From assembly GCA_009917545.1 (NCBI GenBank), contig QZDW01000003.1, positions 62,001 through 126,000 of the forward strand: a stretch of 64,000 nucleotides of DNA, written 5' to 3'. The notes beneath the pieces were generated by a model, which had not been told where the DNA came from, did no database searches, and was given only the letters and a program-made list of their open reading frames with translations. This document shows positions 8,886 to 17,644 of the stretch, in pieces. Position 1 is the stretch's first letter. Each line of letters starts with the position of its first letter. The position numbers and the translations under genes were made by a program. This DNA comes from a bacterium 1XD42-76 (GTDB lineage: Bacteria; Bacillota; Clostridia; Lachnospirales; Lachnospiraceae).

Positions 8886-9242
8886 TCCACGCCCCGTGCC
8901 GGCCTTGGATGGGTGGGAAAATGTGCTCTTCTGGTAACAGAGCAGTATAGTTCTATGGTGCGTCTCTCCTCCATCCTGACGGATGCCCCGCTGACGGCAG
9001 AAGAGCCGGTTGATCGGTCCGGATGCGGAAGATGCACGGTTTGCCGGGATGCCTGCCCTGCCGGGGCCATCCACGGAATCACATGGGAGCCAGGGCTTGC
9101 GCGCAATACCCTGTTCGATTACCAGAAATGCAGGACAGCAGCACAGTCCCGCTCGCTGTTGGGATTCGGACAGAGCGTTGATCTGTGCGGGAAGTGTATT
9201 GAGGTATGCCCCTACACCAGGCGATACATAAATGACAAATAA
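8874..9242 (+). pseudogene. C-terminal remnant of an epoxyqueuosine-reductase-like 4Fe-4S protein
   Basis: The reading frame resumes after a TAG at 8871 and runs through RAGLGWVGKCALLVTE, a segment that in full-length relatives lies near mid-protein. It continues through two cysteine clusters, CGRCTVCRDACPAGAI and CGKCIEVCPYTRRY, typical of two 4Fe-4S clusters. Full-length members are roughly twice this size; the N-terminal half is missing because the NhaC-family gene ends just upstream. No ribosome binding site precedes the only candidate start, GTG at 8913. It is best read as a 5'-truncated gene, though expression of a small ferredoxin-like protein cannot be excluded. Confidence 0.75.
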
Positions 9243-9284
9243 CGATCTGACCAGGCGGTATGGGGAAGCTCGTTCCATCTGCCG

Positions 9285-9839
9285 CTAAGGCGCCAAAACA
9301 GGCGTATCCGTCTCATCCCACACAAAGCTGTCCGCAATCGCCCGCGCTGCATCGGCCGCATCCTCGTTGCCTGAGAAGTCGGTCAGATGAATCAGGCAGT
9401 ACCGGTGGTCGTCCACGATATAGTACTGCCTGGTAAGCGCATAGTCGTCGTCAATCGTGAAGATATACATAATATAATCCTGTTCCGTATGGACGCCCTC
9501 CCCGGTTACATTGGCAGAAGAACCCTTTGACTGCATGGAGAGCTGGCGCAGAATGGCATACCGGAATTTATCATGCTCGTCCAGCCCGTAACGGTTAGTT
9601 CCTATTTCAATTGAGATATTATCGGGGCGTGTGTCCTTTTCGTGTCCTTCCTCCACATAGAAAATCTTGTCCTCTGAGGAATACTGTTCCGATTTCACCC
9701 AGCCCTCCGGCACGATATAGGTTCCCGGAATATTGTCTTTCCCACCGGAGTCCGTCTGTACGGAACCTGACGTATCTCCCAGGGCGCATCCGCTCAGAAA
9801 AAACAGTACCATGAGTGCAACTGCCAGTCTCTTTTTCAA
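9285..9839 (-). CDS. Putative lipoprotein of unknown function
   Basis: A 184-residue protein with a lipoprotein signal peptide: KKR, a hydrophobic run, then the lipobox LSGC with Cys near residue 17. It should be anchored outside the membrane. The start is TTG at 9839, supported by the AGGGGAGAG site 8-9 bases upstream. The mature part (GTYIVPEGWV, then DDHRYCLIHLTDFSG near the end) is a compact alpha/beta domain that I do not recognise. It begins 24 bases after the ABC transporter gene on the same strand, so the two are probably co-transcribed. Confidence 0.75.
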   Translation of the reverse strand: MKKRLAVALMVLFFLSGCALGDTSGSVQTDSGGKDNIPGTYIVPEGWVKSEQYSSEDKIFYVEEGHEKDTRPDNISIEIGTNRYGLDEHDKFRYAILRQLSMQSKGSSANVTGEGVHTEQDYIMYIFTIDDDYALTRQYYIVDDHRYCLIHLTDFSGNEDAADAARAIADSFVWDETDTPVLAP

Positions 9840-9863
9840 CCCAACTCTCTCCCCTCTGACTTT

Positions 9864-11621
9864 TTATTCTGCCAGTGCAGAATCAGAACGGCCTCCCTCG
9901 AACTGCATTTCATAATATTTCGCGTAGATCCCGCCTTTTTTGAGGAGCTCCTCGTGCGTCCCCCGTTCAGCAATATTCTGCTCGTTGATGACGATAATCT
10001 CATCAGCATTCCGTATCGTGGAAAGACGATGCGCGATGGTGATCGTGGTACGGTTTTTAGCCAGCGCTTCCAGACTCTTTTGAATGTGGCGTTCACTTTC
10101 ATTATCAAGTGCGCTGGTGGCTTCGTCGAGAATAAGGATGGGCGGATTCTTTAAAAATACCCGGGCAATCGAGATTCTCTGTTTCTGACCGCCAGAGAGC
10201 CGTGCCCCCCGCTCACCGACAAAGGTGTCATAGCCGTCGGGAAGCTCCATGATAAAATCGTGGATGTTGGCCTTTTTGGCAGCCTCGACAATTTCAGCAC
10301 CCGATGCGCCTGGTTTGCCGTAGGCGATATTTTCGCGGATGGTGCCGCCGAACAGATACACCTCCTGCTGGACGAGTCCGATGCAGTTTCTGAGACTCTT
10401 TAAGGTAGTGTGGCGGATATCCTGACCGTCTATGGTGATGCTTCCGTGCGTCACGTCATAAAAACGCGGCAGCAGGGAGCAGATCGTAGTTTTTCCGCCG
10501 CCGGACGGGCCGACGAGCGCCACGGATTTCCCGGCCGGAATCGTGAAGGAGATATCGTTTAATACGGGTTCGTCGCTGCTGTAGTAAAAGCTCACATCCT
10601 GATAGGAAATATTGCCCTTTATGTTTTGAAGATCCACGGCGTCCGGGGCGTCCGTGATCTCAGGCTGTGTTTCGATGACGTCCAAAAAGCGTTTGAAACC
10701 GGAAAGTCCTTTCTGGAGCATTTCCGTAAATTCCACCAGGATCTGGATCGGGCTGATGAAAATGCCGATATAGAGTGCATACATAGCCAAATCTCCAGGC
10801 TCCATGTCGCCGACGGCGATCAGGTATCCGCCTGCCACGAGTACCGTTATGTACGTAAGTCCCTGGAACAAAAGCGTGCCGGAGTGGAACCAGCCCATCG
10901 CCTTATAGTTATGATCGCGGGAACGGACAAAGTTTTCATTGCTGCTTTGGAATTTACCGCGTTCGATCTCTTCATTGGCAAAGGACTGGACCACGCGGAT
11001 GCCGGACAGCGTATCCTGAAGCCTGGCGTTGATATCGCCGATTTTGCGGCGGTTATCCATGAAAGTTTCCTGCATGCGCTTATTCTGACGGAAGCAGAAT
11101 ACGACCATCATAGCCACTACGACAGCCAGCAGGAGGGCCAGCTTTCCGTTGATTAGAAAAAGGAAGAGGAAGGAGCCGGCGATCTTTATGGAGGAGATAA
11201 ACACATTTTCCGGGCCATGATGAGCAAATTCGGAGATTTCGAACAGATCGGAGACGAGTTTACTCATCATCTGGCCGGTGTTGTTTTTATCATAGTAGGA
11301 AAAGGAGAGCTTCTCGTAATGGTCGAATAACTCCTGCCTCATATCGCGCTCAATCCATGTTCCCATCACATGCCCCTGATAGGTGACGTAATATTTGCAC
11401 ACCGTCTGGAGGAGATAGAGGGCCAGAAGTCCTGCGAGAAGAAAGCCCAGGGTATGGAAAATGGCGTCGCTTCCCTGTGTAAACCAGGTTCCGGCCGCGC
11501 GTCTTAAAATCTGCGGGAATGCCAGATCCACGGCGCTGATAAAAGTAGCGCATAAGAGATCGAGATACAGAAATTTCCGGTAGGGTTTATAGTAAGAGGC
11601 AAATTTTTTCATGACATTCAT
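9864..11621 (-). CDS. ABC transporter, fused permease and ATPase (exporter type)
   Basis: A 585-residue half-transporter of the MsbA/BmrA-like type IV exporter class. Residues 1-310 hold six membrane helices and residues 335-575 the nucleotide-binding domain. Visible motifs are Walker A GPSGGGKTT, the Q-loop VQQEVYLFGG, signature LSGGQKQR, Walker B ILILDEATSALD and the switch His in IAHRLSTI. It probably works as a homodimer exporting a lipid, drug or peptide; the substrate cannot be told from sequence. The ATG at 11621 follows AGGAGGAAC. The lipoprotein gene lies directly downstream. Confidence 0.93.
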   Translation of the reverse strand: MNVMKKFASYYKPYRKFLYLDLLCATFISAVDLAFPQILRRAAGTWFTQGSDAIFHTLGFLLAGLLALYLLQTVCKYYVTYQGHVMGTWIERDMRQELFDHYEKLSFSYYDKNNTGQMMSKLVSDLFEISEFAHHGPENVFISSIKIAGSFLFLFLINGKLALLLAVVVAMMVVFCFRQNKRMQETFMDNRRKIGDINARLQDTLSGIRVVQSFANEEIERGKFQSSNENFVRSRDHNYKAMGWFHSGTLLFQGLTYITVLVAGGYLIAVGDMEPGDLAMYALYIGIFISPIQILVEFTEMLQKGLSGFKRFLDVIETQPEITDAPDAVDLQNIKGNISYQDVSFYYSSDEPVLNDISFTIPAGKSVALVGPSGGGKTTICSLLPRFYDVTHGSITIDGQDIRHTTLKSLRNCIGLVQQEVYLFGGTIRENIAYGKPGASGAEIVEAAKKANIHDFIMELPDGYDTFVGERGARLSGGQKQRISIARVFLKNPPILILDEATSALDNESERHIQKSLEALAKNRTTITIAHRLSTIRNADEIIVINEQNIAERGTHEELLKKGGIYAKYYEMQFEGGRSDSALAE

Positions 11622-11662
11622 CGCTTGTAGTTCCTCCTGAATGATATCGGGGTAAATGCTGC

Positions 11663-11698
11663 AAAAATCAGCGCTCCGAAACAGAACGGGCGCTGATT
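11663..11698 (-). terminator. Terminator of the sulfite/nitrite reductase gene
   Basis: AATCAGCGC (11666-11674) pairs with GCGCTGATT (11690-11698). On the minus strand the hairpin is followed by a T run (complement of 11663-11667), so it ends the transcript from 13350. Confidence 0.8.
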
Positions 11699-11727
11699 CT
11701 GCATCCTTTGGATTTATGAGTGTGTTT

Positions 11728-13350
11728 CTATGCTTTCAGGTAATCAGCAGCCAGACGTTCGAGCGCCCCGGGATTGGCAGCATTCCAGGCAGAGAACTCC
11801 ATCCCGCTTGCAGCGACTGTCCTGCCAAGAGCAGTGAGAAAATCAGGGATTTCATCTGCCAGCATGGCGCCCAGTTCGTGCCCCATCGTTTCTTTCCCCT
11901 GAAAATCATTTCCGTTCACATAGAGGACAAAGGCAGGCTGCGGCTTCTTATCCACCATTTTCACGCCGCCGCGGAAACCGATCGCGCCGGTCTGATGCGT
12001 TCCGCAGGAGGACGGGCAGCCGGAAATATGGATCTGCGGCAGAGCGCGGTCCGGAATGCCTGCTTCCCTTACCGCCCGGACACATTCTCCAAGAAGCGCC
12101 TGGGAATCCTGTACGCCGACCTGACAGATTCCGGCTCCAATACAGCTGACCGAAGTCTCGAACAGCGTCTGAGCGCCGTCCGAAGTGAGCTTTGCCGCCT
12201 CGTTGGCTTCTCGGCCGGTGAGGTTGATGATATAAGCCGTCTCGTCGGGAGAAAGGCGTACCTCGGCTTCCGGGATGTCCCGGAGGAAGTCGCTTAATGC
12301 ACACAGGGTATGCGGATCCGGCATGCCGCCGATCGGATGCCAGACGACAGCATAGAGGCCCGGCTGCTTCTGTTCGAGGATATGCGGGCCTGCCGCACCA
12401 GAGCCGTCGCCTTTCCTGGAGCCGTATCTGGTTCCCGGGATTTCACGAATCTCCCGGCATGACTCTGACCGGGATTCTTTGCCTGCTCCCAGGCTGCCGT
12501 CCTTTCTCATTGAAAGTGTAAGATCCTCACCCGAAGCCATTACCTCAGAAAGCTTTTCCAGATAGGATTTTTTGTAGTTTTCCGGTCCGCCGAGCGCATC
12601 CTGCATATAGCGGGTGCGGGCCTTACCACGGTTTTCGTAATTGCCGTGAGCCAGGAATGTCAGCCGCATGGCCTTAATATGGAAGAGAATATCTTCTGGT
12701 TTTACCCCTTCCGCCACCTTTACGCCAAAGCGCGGGTTGTTTCCGAGCCCGCCGGCACTGTAAACGTCGAAAAGGCCGTCCTGCCTGGCAGCAAAGCCCA
12801 GGTCACGGTAGGTGGCATGAGTCAGATTCTGTGGGGAATTGGAAAAGCCCACCTTTAACTTGCGCGGCATTTTTTCTGCCTTGATAAAATGCATCAGATA
12901 TTCCGAGGCAGCCTCAGCGTAGGGGAGAACGTCGAAATATTCTCCCTTTTCCACGCCGGAAAGCGGAGAACACATGGCATTGCGCGGATAATCCCCACCG
13001 CCCCCGATCGTGACAATGCCTGCGTTTAGAGCCGCGTCCATCACAGCGTACACGGTCTCCGGTAAAAGGTCGTGGAGCTGAATGGTCTGGCAGGTCGTGA
13101 AATGGATGCGTTTGATGTCGTATTTACGGACAACATTGGCTGTAAAGGCCAGCTTTTCCTTTGTCACACGTCCGGCTGTCATACGGAGGCGCAGCATGTT
13201 TGCCTTGCCGCCTCTCTGTGCATAACTTCCATAAAAGCCGGAAAAGCCCTTGTAGGCCATCTTGTCCAGTTCTCCGCGGTAGAAAGCGTCTGTTTTTTCT
13301 TTAAATGCAGGGAGTTCCTGTCTCCATGTCTGAGTCTCAATCGGTTGCAT
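11728..13350 (-). CDS. Nitrite/sulfite reductase, siroheme and 4Fe-4S type
   Basis: A 540-residue member of the ferredoxin-type nitrite/sulfite reductase family, which carries out six-electron reduction of nitrite or sulfite at a coupled siroheme/4Fe-4S centre. Two ferrodoxin-like half domains are seen, with TTCQTIQLHDL near residue 105 in the first. The four cluster ligands lie in CIGAGIC and GCPSSCG in the C-terminal half (about residues 410-455). A hydrophilic stretch at about residues 280-315, rich in Ser, Gly, Arg and Lys, looks like an insertion between the halves. Nitrite and sulfite specificity cannot be separated by eye. It is monocistronic with its own terminator. Confidence 0.9.
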   Translation of the reverse strand: MQPIETQTWRQELPAFKEKTDAFYRGELDKMAYKGFSGFYGSYAQRGGKANMLRLRMTAGRVTKEKLAFTANVVRKYDIKRIHFTTCQTIQLHDLLPETVYAVMDAALNAGIVTIGGGGDYPRNAMCSPLSGVEKGEYFDVLPYAEAASEYLMHFIKAEKMPRKLKVGFSNSPQNLTHATYRDLGFAARQDGLFDVYSAGGLGNNPRFGVKVAEGVKPEDILFHIKAMRLTFLAHGNYENRGKARTRYMQDALGGPENYKKSYLEKLSEVMASGEDLTLSMRKDGSLGAGKESRSESCREIREIPGTRYGSRKGDGSGAAGPHILEQKQPGLYAVVWHPIGGMPDPHTLCALSDFLRDIPEAEVRLSPDETAYIINLTGREANEAAKLTSDGAQTLFETSVSCIGAGICQVGVQDSQALLGECVRAVREAGIPDRALPQIHISGCPSSCGTHQTGAIGFRGGVKMVDKKPQPAFVLYVNGNDFQGKETMGHELGAMLADEIPDFLTALGRTVAASGMEFSAWNAANPGALERLAADYLKA

Positions 13351-13606
13351 AATCTGGTTCCTTTCTGGTTTATCGTACAGTTCTCGGCTCTTTTCTGATG
13401 TGACGGATGGTAGTTTCCCATCCTATTATGTTCGGTTTTCTGCTCACCATACTCGATCCGTATGTCTGTATAGAAAAAGCATTATTTAATAAAATATCAC
13501 ACAAAAGCAGGGCATACAACCAATTTTTTGCAAAAATGACAAAAACAGGAAACGATCCGCGCTCAAAACGCCTGGAATAAAAACAATGTGCAGCGTTCCC
13601 TGGCTG
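13351..13606 (-). promoter_or_regulatory. Upstream region of the nitrite/sulfite reductase gene
   Basis: On the minus strand a possible promoter, TTGTAT with 17 bases to TATTTT, lies near 13525-13480. Two inverted repeats follow downstream of it: CATAC-7-GTATG (about 13447-13463) and GGATGG/CCATCC (about 13404-13423). Their placement between promoter and gene suits an operator, but no regulator is identifiable. Confidence 0.35.
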
Positions 13607-14431
13607 TCATGTCCGCAGAATATGAGATTTGTAAAACCAGTTAATTTCCGCTCCTAAAAAGAGGATGCAGATGCAGAAATAGAGCCACAACATGAAAAGG
13701 ATGATCGCGGTCAGGCTTCCGTACATGATCGTATATCTGCTGAAATAACGGAAGTAAATGGAGAATACAAAGGAAAAAAGCCCCCAGCCCGCTGAGGCGA
13801 ACACAGCTCCGGGAAGCTGGCTTTTCAAAGTCTGTTTTTTAAAGGGCAGTACAATATAGACTGCCAGGAAAAAAAGCATCAGAAAGACAAAAAGAACCAG
13901 GGTCCTGGCGGGCGAAATCAAAAAACTCAGCTGTTCAAGCCTGGGGAACCAGTTTCCGACCTGCTTTTGCAGCATGCCGCCGAACACCAGAAGTGCAAGG
14001 CTTAACACACAGGCCAGAGAAAACAGGATGGTATAACCACTGCAGATGATCCGGCGGAGAATATAGTTTCTTTTGACGGAAATGCCATAGACACGGTTCA
14101 GGCCGCGCTCGATGCTGAGCATTCCCTTGGAGGCGGACCAGAGCGAGGTGATGGCGGTAGCCGACAGCAGTGTGACAGGGGAATCCGAGTACAGGCTGTC
14201 TATTACTGTAAGGATAAGCCCATTAAGGCTTTCTGGTGCAATGTGTACGAGGATTGACATAAGGTCGGATTTATGTACCATTGGTACAAGCTGGATGAGA
14301 GCTAAAAGCAGCATCAGGAACGGAAATGCCGCCAGGATGATGAAAAAGCTGGCCTGTGCGGCATAGACGGAGATTTCGTCCTGCGAAAACTTATCTGAGA
14401 TTTGTTTTATGGAGAGCAGAAAGCGGATCAT
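13607..14431 (-). CDS. YihY/BrkB family inner-membrane protein
   Basis: A membrane protein of 274 residues from the chosen ATG at 14431, which follows GAAAGGCAG; the longer start at 14500 has no ribosome binding site. It has the family pattern of an amphipathic N-terminal segment with AAQASFFIILAAFPFLMLLLAL, then SLWSASKGM, and later RYTIMYGSLTAIILFMLWLY. About six membrane helices are predicted by eye. The family was once annotated as ribonuclease BN by mistake; its true function is unknown. It stands alone on the minus strand. Confidence 0.88.
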   Translation of the reverse strand: MIRFLLSIKQISDKFSQDEISVYAAQASFFIILAAFPFLMLLLALIQLVPMVHKSDLMSILVHIAPESLNGLILTVIDSLYSDSPVTLLSATAITSLWSASKGMLSIERGLNRVYGISVKRNYILRRIICSGYTILFSLACVLSLALLVFGGMLQKQVGNWFPRLEQLSFLISPARTLVLFVFLMLFFLAVYIVLPFKKQTLKSQLPGAVFASAGWGLFSFVFSIYFRYFSRYTIMYGSLTAIILFMLWLYFCICILFLGAEINWFYKSHILRT

Positions 14432-14735
14432 ATATGCACTGCCTTTCGATTTGTTCTGAATCATAAGGAACCGTCCGGGCAGGAATGGTTTGATGTCCAT
14501 CTGATGTAAAATCCGAACGGCTGCGATTATGAAGCTGTCAATGGAATGTTATCATGGAACAGGGAAAATGACAAGAAAAAAGGATGGTGTTTTTTGTCGG
14601 AAAGATTTTTTCTTTGGGACGCATTTTGCCGTCATATTTGGGAAGGCGGCCGAATAAATATAGTAACAGGCCGGTAAAAAGGGAAGCTTTGGCCATCGGA
14701 AACCAAGTATATAGAATCATTAAAGGAGAAATACT

Positions 14736-15365
14736 ATGTCAGAAAAAGTATTGGAAAACAACAGGGTCAGCGTAATTGGGACGATCGTTTCGGGATTTAC
14801 ATTTAGTCATGCAGTATTCGGGGAGGGCTTTTATCTGGTCGATCTGTCGGTCAACCGCTTGAGTGAGCAGGCCGACGTGATTCCGCTGATGGTATCGGAA
14901 CGCCTGATTGACGTGACGGCAGATTATGTGGGACGCACGCTCGAGGCTATCGGGCAGTTCCGTTCCTATAACCGGCACGAGGGCAGTAAAAACCGGCTTG
15001 TTCTCTCCGTATTTGTGCGCGAAATTAATTTTATGGAGGAATTCACGGATTATACGAAAACAAACCAGATTTTTCTGGATGGATATATATGTAAAGAGCC
15101 GATTTACAGGAAAACGCCTCTGGGGAGAGAGATTGCGGATCTTTTAGTGGCAGTAAACCGGCCCTATGGGAAATCGGACTATATCCCCTGTATCGCCTGG
15201 GGGCGGAATGCCAGATATGCGTCAGGGTTTGCTGTGGGGACGAGGCTCTTAATCTGGGGGCGTGTCCAGAGCCGTGAATACACAAAAAAGCTGAACGATG
15301 CAGAGTGCGAAAAGCGGGTTGCCTACGAGGTCTCTGTCAGCAAGCTGGAATGTGCGGAACAGTAA
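14736..15365 (+). CDS. ssb: Single-stranded DNA-binding protein with two OB-fold segments
   Basis: A 209-residue protein with a good site, AAAGGAGAAATACT, before its ATG. Residues 8-105 read as one OB fold (NRVSVIGTIVSGF to LVLSVFVREI) and residues 112-200 as a second, clearly SSB-like (NQIFLDGYICKEPIYRKTPLGREI, then IPCIAWGRNARYA and LLIWGRVQSREY). The usual acidic SSB C-terminal tip (DDDIPF) is missing; it ends in Cys-Ala-Glu-Gln. It may therefore be an auxiliary SSB rather than the replication one, which interacts with partners through that tip. A single-gene unit upstream of the dapA promoter. Confidence 0.75.
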   Translation: MSEKVLENNRVSVIGTIVSGFTFSHAVFGEGFYLVDLSVNRLSEQADVIPLMVSERLIDVTADYVGRTLEAIGQFRSYNRHEGSKNRLVLSVFVREINFMEEFTDYTKTNQIFLDGYICKEPIYRKTPLGREIADLLVAVNRPYGKSDYIPCIAWGRNARYASGFAVGTRLLIWGRVQSREYTKKLNDAECEKRVAYEVSVSKLECAEQ

Positions 15366-15375
15366 GCAATATTCA

Positions 15376-15404
15376 TTGACAATTTTGTTGAATAATGCTA
15401 ACAT
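15376..15404 (+). promoter_or_regulatory. Sigma-A promoter of dapA
   Basis: TTGACA (15376-15381), exactly 17 bases, TAACAT (15399-15404). It lies about 110 bases before the dapA start and gives a leader of about 100 bases. Confidence 0.75.
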
Positions 15405-15451
15405 ATAGAAAGGATTAGACGCCAAAAGAAGGCGGTGGATCGGAGCTTTTG

Positions 15452-15486
15452 GGGCTGGCAGCTTGTCTTTGTCAGCCCTTATTTTA
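15452..15486 (+). terminator. Possible leader attenuator hairpin before dapA
   Basis: GGGCTGGCA (15452-15460) pairs with TGTCAGCCC (15470-15478), with one G-T pair, followed by TTATTTT. It sits inside the dapA leader, so it may act as an attenuator. No known aptamer is recognisable in the short leader. Confidence 0.5.
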
Positions 15487-15512
15487 CATATGCCGGTGAG
15501 GAGGAAAAGGGT

Positions 15513-16409
15513 ATGGCTGTTTTTGAAGGAGCAGGCGTTGCGCTTGTGACACCATTTAAGGAAAACGGGGAGGTCAGCTACGAGAAGCTGGAGGAGCTTG
15601 TGGAGGAGCAGATCGCCGGGGGCACGGACTGCATTGTGGCAACGGGCACGACGGGCGAATCCGCGACCATGACCGAGGCAGAGCATTTGAATGTGATCCG
15701 TTTTATCTGCCAGGTAGCCGGCGGAAGGATTCCCGTGATAGCAGGAACGGGTTCCAACTGCACGAGGACAGCCATCGAGCTTTCCGAAGAGGCTGAGGCG
15801 GCAGGCGCCGACGGAGTACTCCTTGTATCCCCTTACTATAATAAAGCGACGCAGGAAGGCCTTAAGGCGCATTTTACGAAGATCGCCGAGGCCATTAAGA
15901 TTCCTGCCATTCTCTACAATATCCCCAGCCGGACAGGCGTGAACATTGCGCCGGAGACAATCGTGGATCTGTGCAAGAGAGTGGAAAATATCGTCGGAGT
16001 AAAGGAAGCCAGCGGCAACTTTTCGGCGGTGGCGACAATGATGAACCTCTCGGGTGGTTATGTGGATGTGTATTCAGGCAATGATGATCAGATCGTGCCT
16101 ATGCTGTCTTTGGGCGGTAAGGGTGTGATCTCGGTGCTTTCCAATATCGCTCCCAGACAGACGCATGATATCTGCGAATCTTTCTTTAAGGGTCAGATCG
16201 AGGCCAGCAGACGGATTCAGTTCAAAGCAATGCCGCTCATCGACGCGCTGTTCTGTGAGGTCAATCCGATTCCCGTTAAAGCGGCTATGAACCTGATGGG
16301 AAAAAACGTAGGCGAACCGAGGCTGCCTCTGACCGTGATGGAGCCGCAGCATCAGGAGAAACTGAAAAAGGCAATGCAGGCATTCGGCCTGCTTCCGGCA
16401 GCAGAATAG
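15513..16409 (+). CDS. dapA: 4-hydroxy-tetrahydrodipicolinate synthase
   Basis: DapA condenses pyruvate with aspartate semialdehyde, the first committed step to diaminopimelate and lysine. The 298-residue product starts at ATG 15513 (MAVFEGAGVALVTPF) after GAGGAGGAAAAGGGT; the longer frame from 15435 crosses the promoter leader. Seen are the TGTTGES motif, the Tyr in VSPYYNKATQEG, ILYNIPSRTG and the Schiff-base Lys in IVGVKEASGNF, all in a TIM barrel. dapB follows 55 bases later in the same direction. Confidence 0.97.
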   Translation: MAVFEGAGVALVTPFKENGEVSYEKLEELVEEQIAGGTDCIVATGTTGESATMTEAEHLNVIRFICQVAGGRIPVIAGTGSNCTRTAIELSEEAEAAGADGVLLVSPYYNKATQEGLKAHFTKIAEAIKIPAILYNIPSRTGVNIAPETIVDLCKRVENIVGVKEASGNFSAVATMMNLSGGYVDVYSGNDDQIVPMLSLGGKGVISVLSNIAPRQTHDICESFFKGQIEASRRIQFKAMPLIDALFCEVNPIPVKAAMNLMGKNVGEPRLPLTVMEPQHQEKLKKAMQAFGLLPAAE

Positions 16410-16464
16410 GCCGGCAGACAGAAGAGACGGCGGCAGGTTTTGACATAAGTGAGGGAGAAAAGAC

Positions 16465-17217
16465 ATGGTAAATATAATTCTATATGGATGTAACGGCGCG
16501 ATGGGCCGTGTGATGACAGAGACGGCACTTTCGGATGACGGAATCACGATTGTGGCAGGAGTGGACGCAGATACGACAAAGCATGCAGACTATCCGGTAT
16601 ATTCTACTCTCGGGGAGTGCCCGCAGGCTGATGTTGTAATTGACTTTTCCGTTGCAAAGGCAGTGGACGGAGTGCTGTCATATTGTGAAAAGACAAAGAC
16701 CCCGGCTGTTCTCTGTACGACAGGCCTCTCCGACGAACAGCAGGCACGTGTGGAGGAGCTGACAAAAACATGTGCAGTCCTCCGTTCTGCCAATATGTCG
16801 GTGGGCGTCAATCTGTTGCTGAAGATATTAAAGGAAGCCGCCCCTGTGCTGGCAGCGGCAGGCTTTGATATTGAGATTGTGGAAAAGCACCATAACCGCA
16901 AGCTGGATGCACCCAGCGGCACGGCGCTCGCCTTGGCAGACGCGGTCAATGAGAGCCTTGACAATGCATATCAATATAAGTTTGACCGCACGTCCGAGCG
17001 CAGAAAGAGAGATCGGAAGGAGATTGGTATCCAGTCGCTGCGCGGCGGCAATCTGGTCGGTGAGCACGAAGTGATGTTTGCCGGTCAGGACGAGGTCGTC
17101 TCTTTCCAGCATACAGCGTATTCGCGGGCTATCTTTGCAAAGGGAGCCATTCAGGCCGCCAAATTCCTGGCAGGAAAAGGGCCGGGTAAGTACGATATGT
17201 CGGATGTCGTTGCTTAA
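16465..17217 (+). CDS. dapB: 4-hydroxy-tetrahydrodipicolinate reductase
   Basis: DapB reduces the dapA product with NAD(P)H to tetrahydrodipicolinate. The 250-residue protein has the Rossmann motif ILYGCNGAMGRV at the N-terminus, the catalytic segment EIVEKHHNRKLDAPSGTAL (His-His and Lys) around residues 137-155, and the C-terminal SLRGGNLVGEHEVMFAG. The start follows GAGGGAGAAAAGAC. It forms an operon with dapA; the rest of the pathway is not in this window. Confidence 0.97.
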   Translation: MVNIILYGCNGAMGRVMTETALSDDGITIVAGVDADTTKHADYPVYSTLGECPQADVVIDFSVAKAVDGVLSYCEKTKTPAVLCTTGLSDEQQARVEELTKTCAVLRSANMSVGVNLLLKILKEAAPVLAAAGFDIEIVEKHHNRKLDAPSGTALALADAVNESLDNAYQYKFDRTSERRKRDRKEIGIQSLRGGNLVGEHEVMFAGQDEVVSFQHTAYSRAIFAKGAIQAAKFLAGKGPGKYDMSDVVA

Positions 17218-17237
17218 AAAGAAAATAATTCCACTAT

Positions 17238-17279
17238 ATTCTCCTTTCAAAAGAGCATACTAGCCTTTGAAAGGAGAAT
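17238..17279 (+). promoter_or_regulatory. Perfect 14-bp hairpin covering the ribosome binding site of the next gene
   Basis: ATTCTCCTTTCAAA (17238-17251) and TTTGAAAGGAGAAT (17266-17279) are exact complements around a 14-base loop. The 3' arm contains AAGGAG, the ribosome binding site of the ATG at 17286. In RNA the site would be fully paired. No T-tract follows, so a terminator of dapB is less likely. Confidence 0.8.
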
Positions 17280-17285
17280 GCTATT

Positions 17286-17624
17286 ATGGAGAGAATCAAA
17301 CGAATTGCTTTTGGCGTAATGCTGATTGCCGTTATCAGCGTTGCAGCAGCATGCAGCAGAAATGACAATAACGGTACGACAGCAGCAACCTCCGGCGCAG
17401 GTTCGTCTGCCACATCCGGGACCTCCCAAAGCACTCAGGGAACCGGCTCCCAGTCCTCAACGACGAATTCATCCGGCAGCACCTCAGCCACTACAGGTAC
17501 AAACCATGATGTAGAGAGCGGCGGAGTCCTGAAAGATATGGTGGATGATGTAAAGGACGGAATCGAGGACATGACTGACGATGAAACGACCCGAAGCACA
17601 CAGGGCACGTCTGAGAGCAGGTAA
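17286..17624 (+). CDS. Small Ser/Thr-rich lipoprotein
   Basis: A 112-residue protein with a lipoprotein signal: ERIKR, hydrophobic core, then VAAACS with the lipid-attached Cys near residue 23. The mature part is a low-complexity run of Ser, Thr, Gly and Asn to about residue 80, followed by an acidic helix-like segment (LKDMVDDVKDGIEDMTDD) and a short tail. It probably spans the wall as a flexible, membrane-anchored spacer. No enzymatic domain is visible. The AAGGAG site sits in the perfect hairpin upstream, so translation may be regulated. It lies 68 bases after dapB. Confidence 0.75.
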   Translation: MERIKRIAFGVMLIAVISVAAACSRNDNNGTTAATSGAGSSATSGTSQSTQGTGSQSSTTNSSGSTSATTGTNHDVESGGVLKDMVDDVKDGIEDMTDDETTRSTQGTSESR

Positions 17625-17644
17625 GGACAGGCAGCAAACCACGA

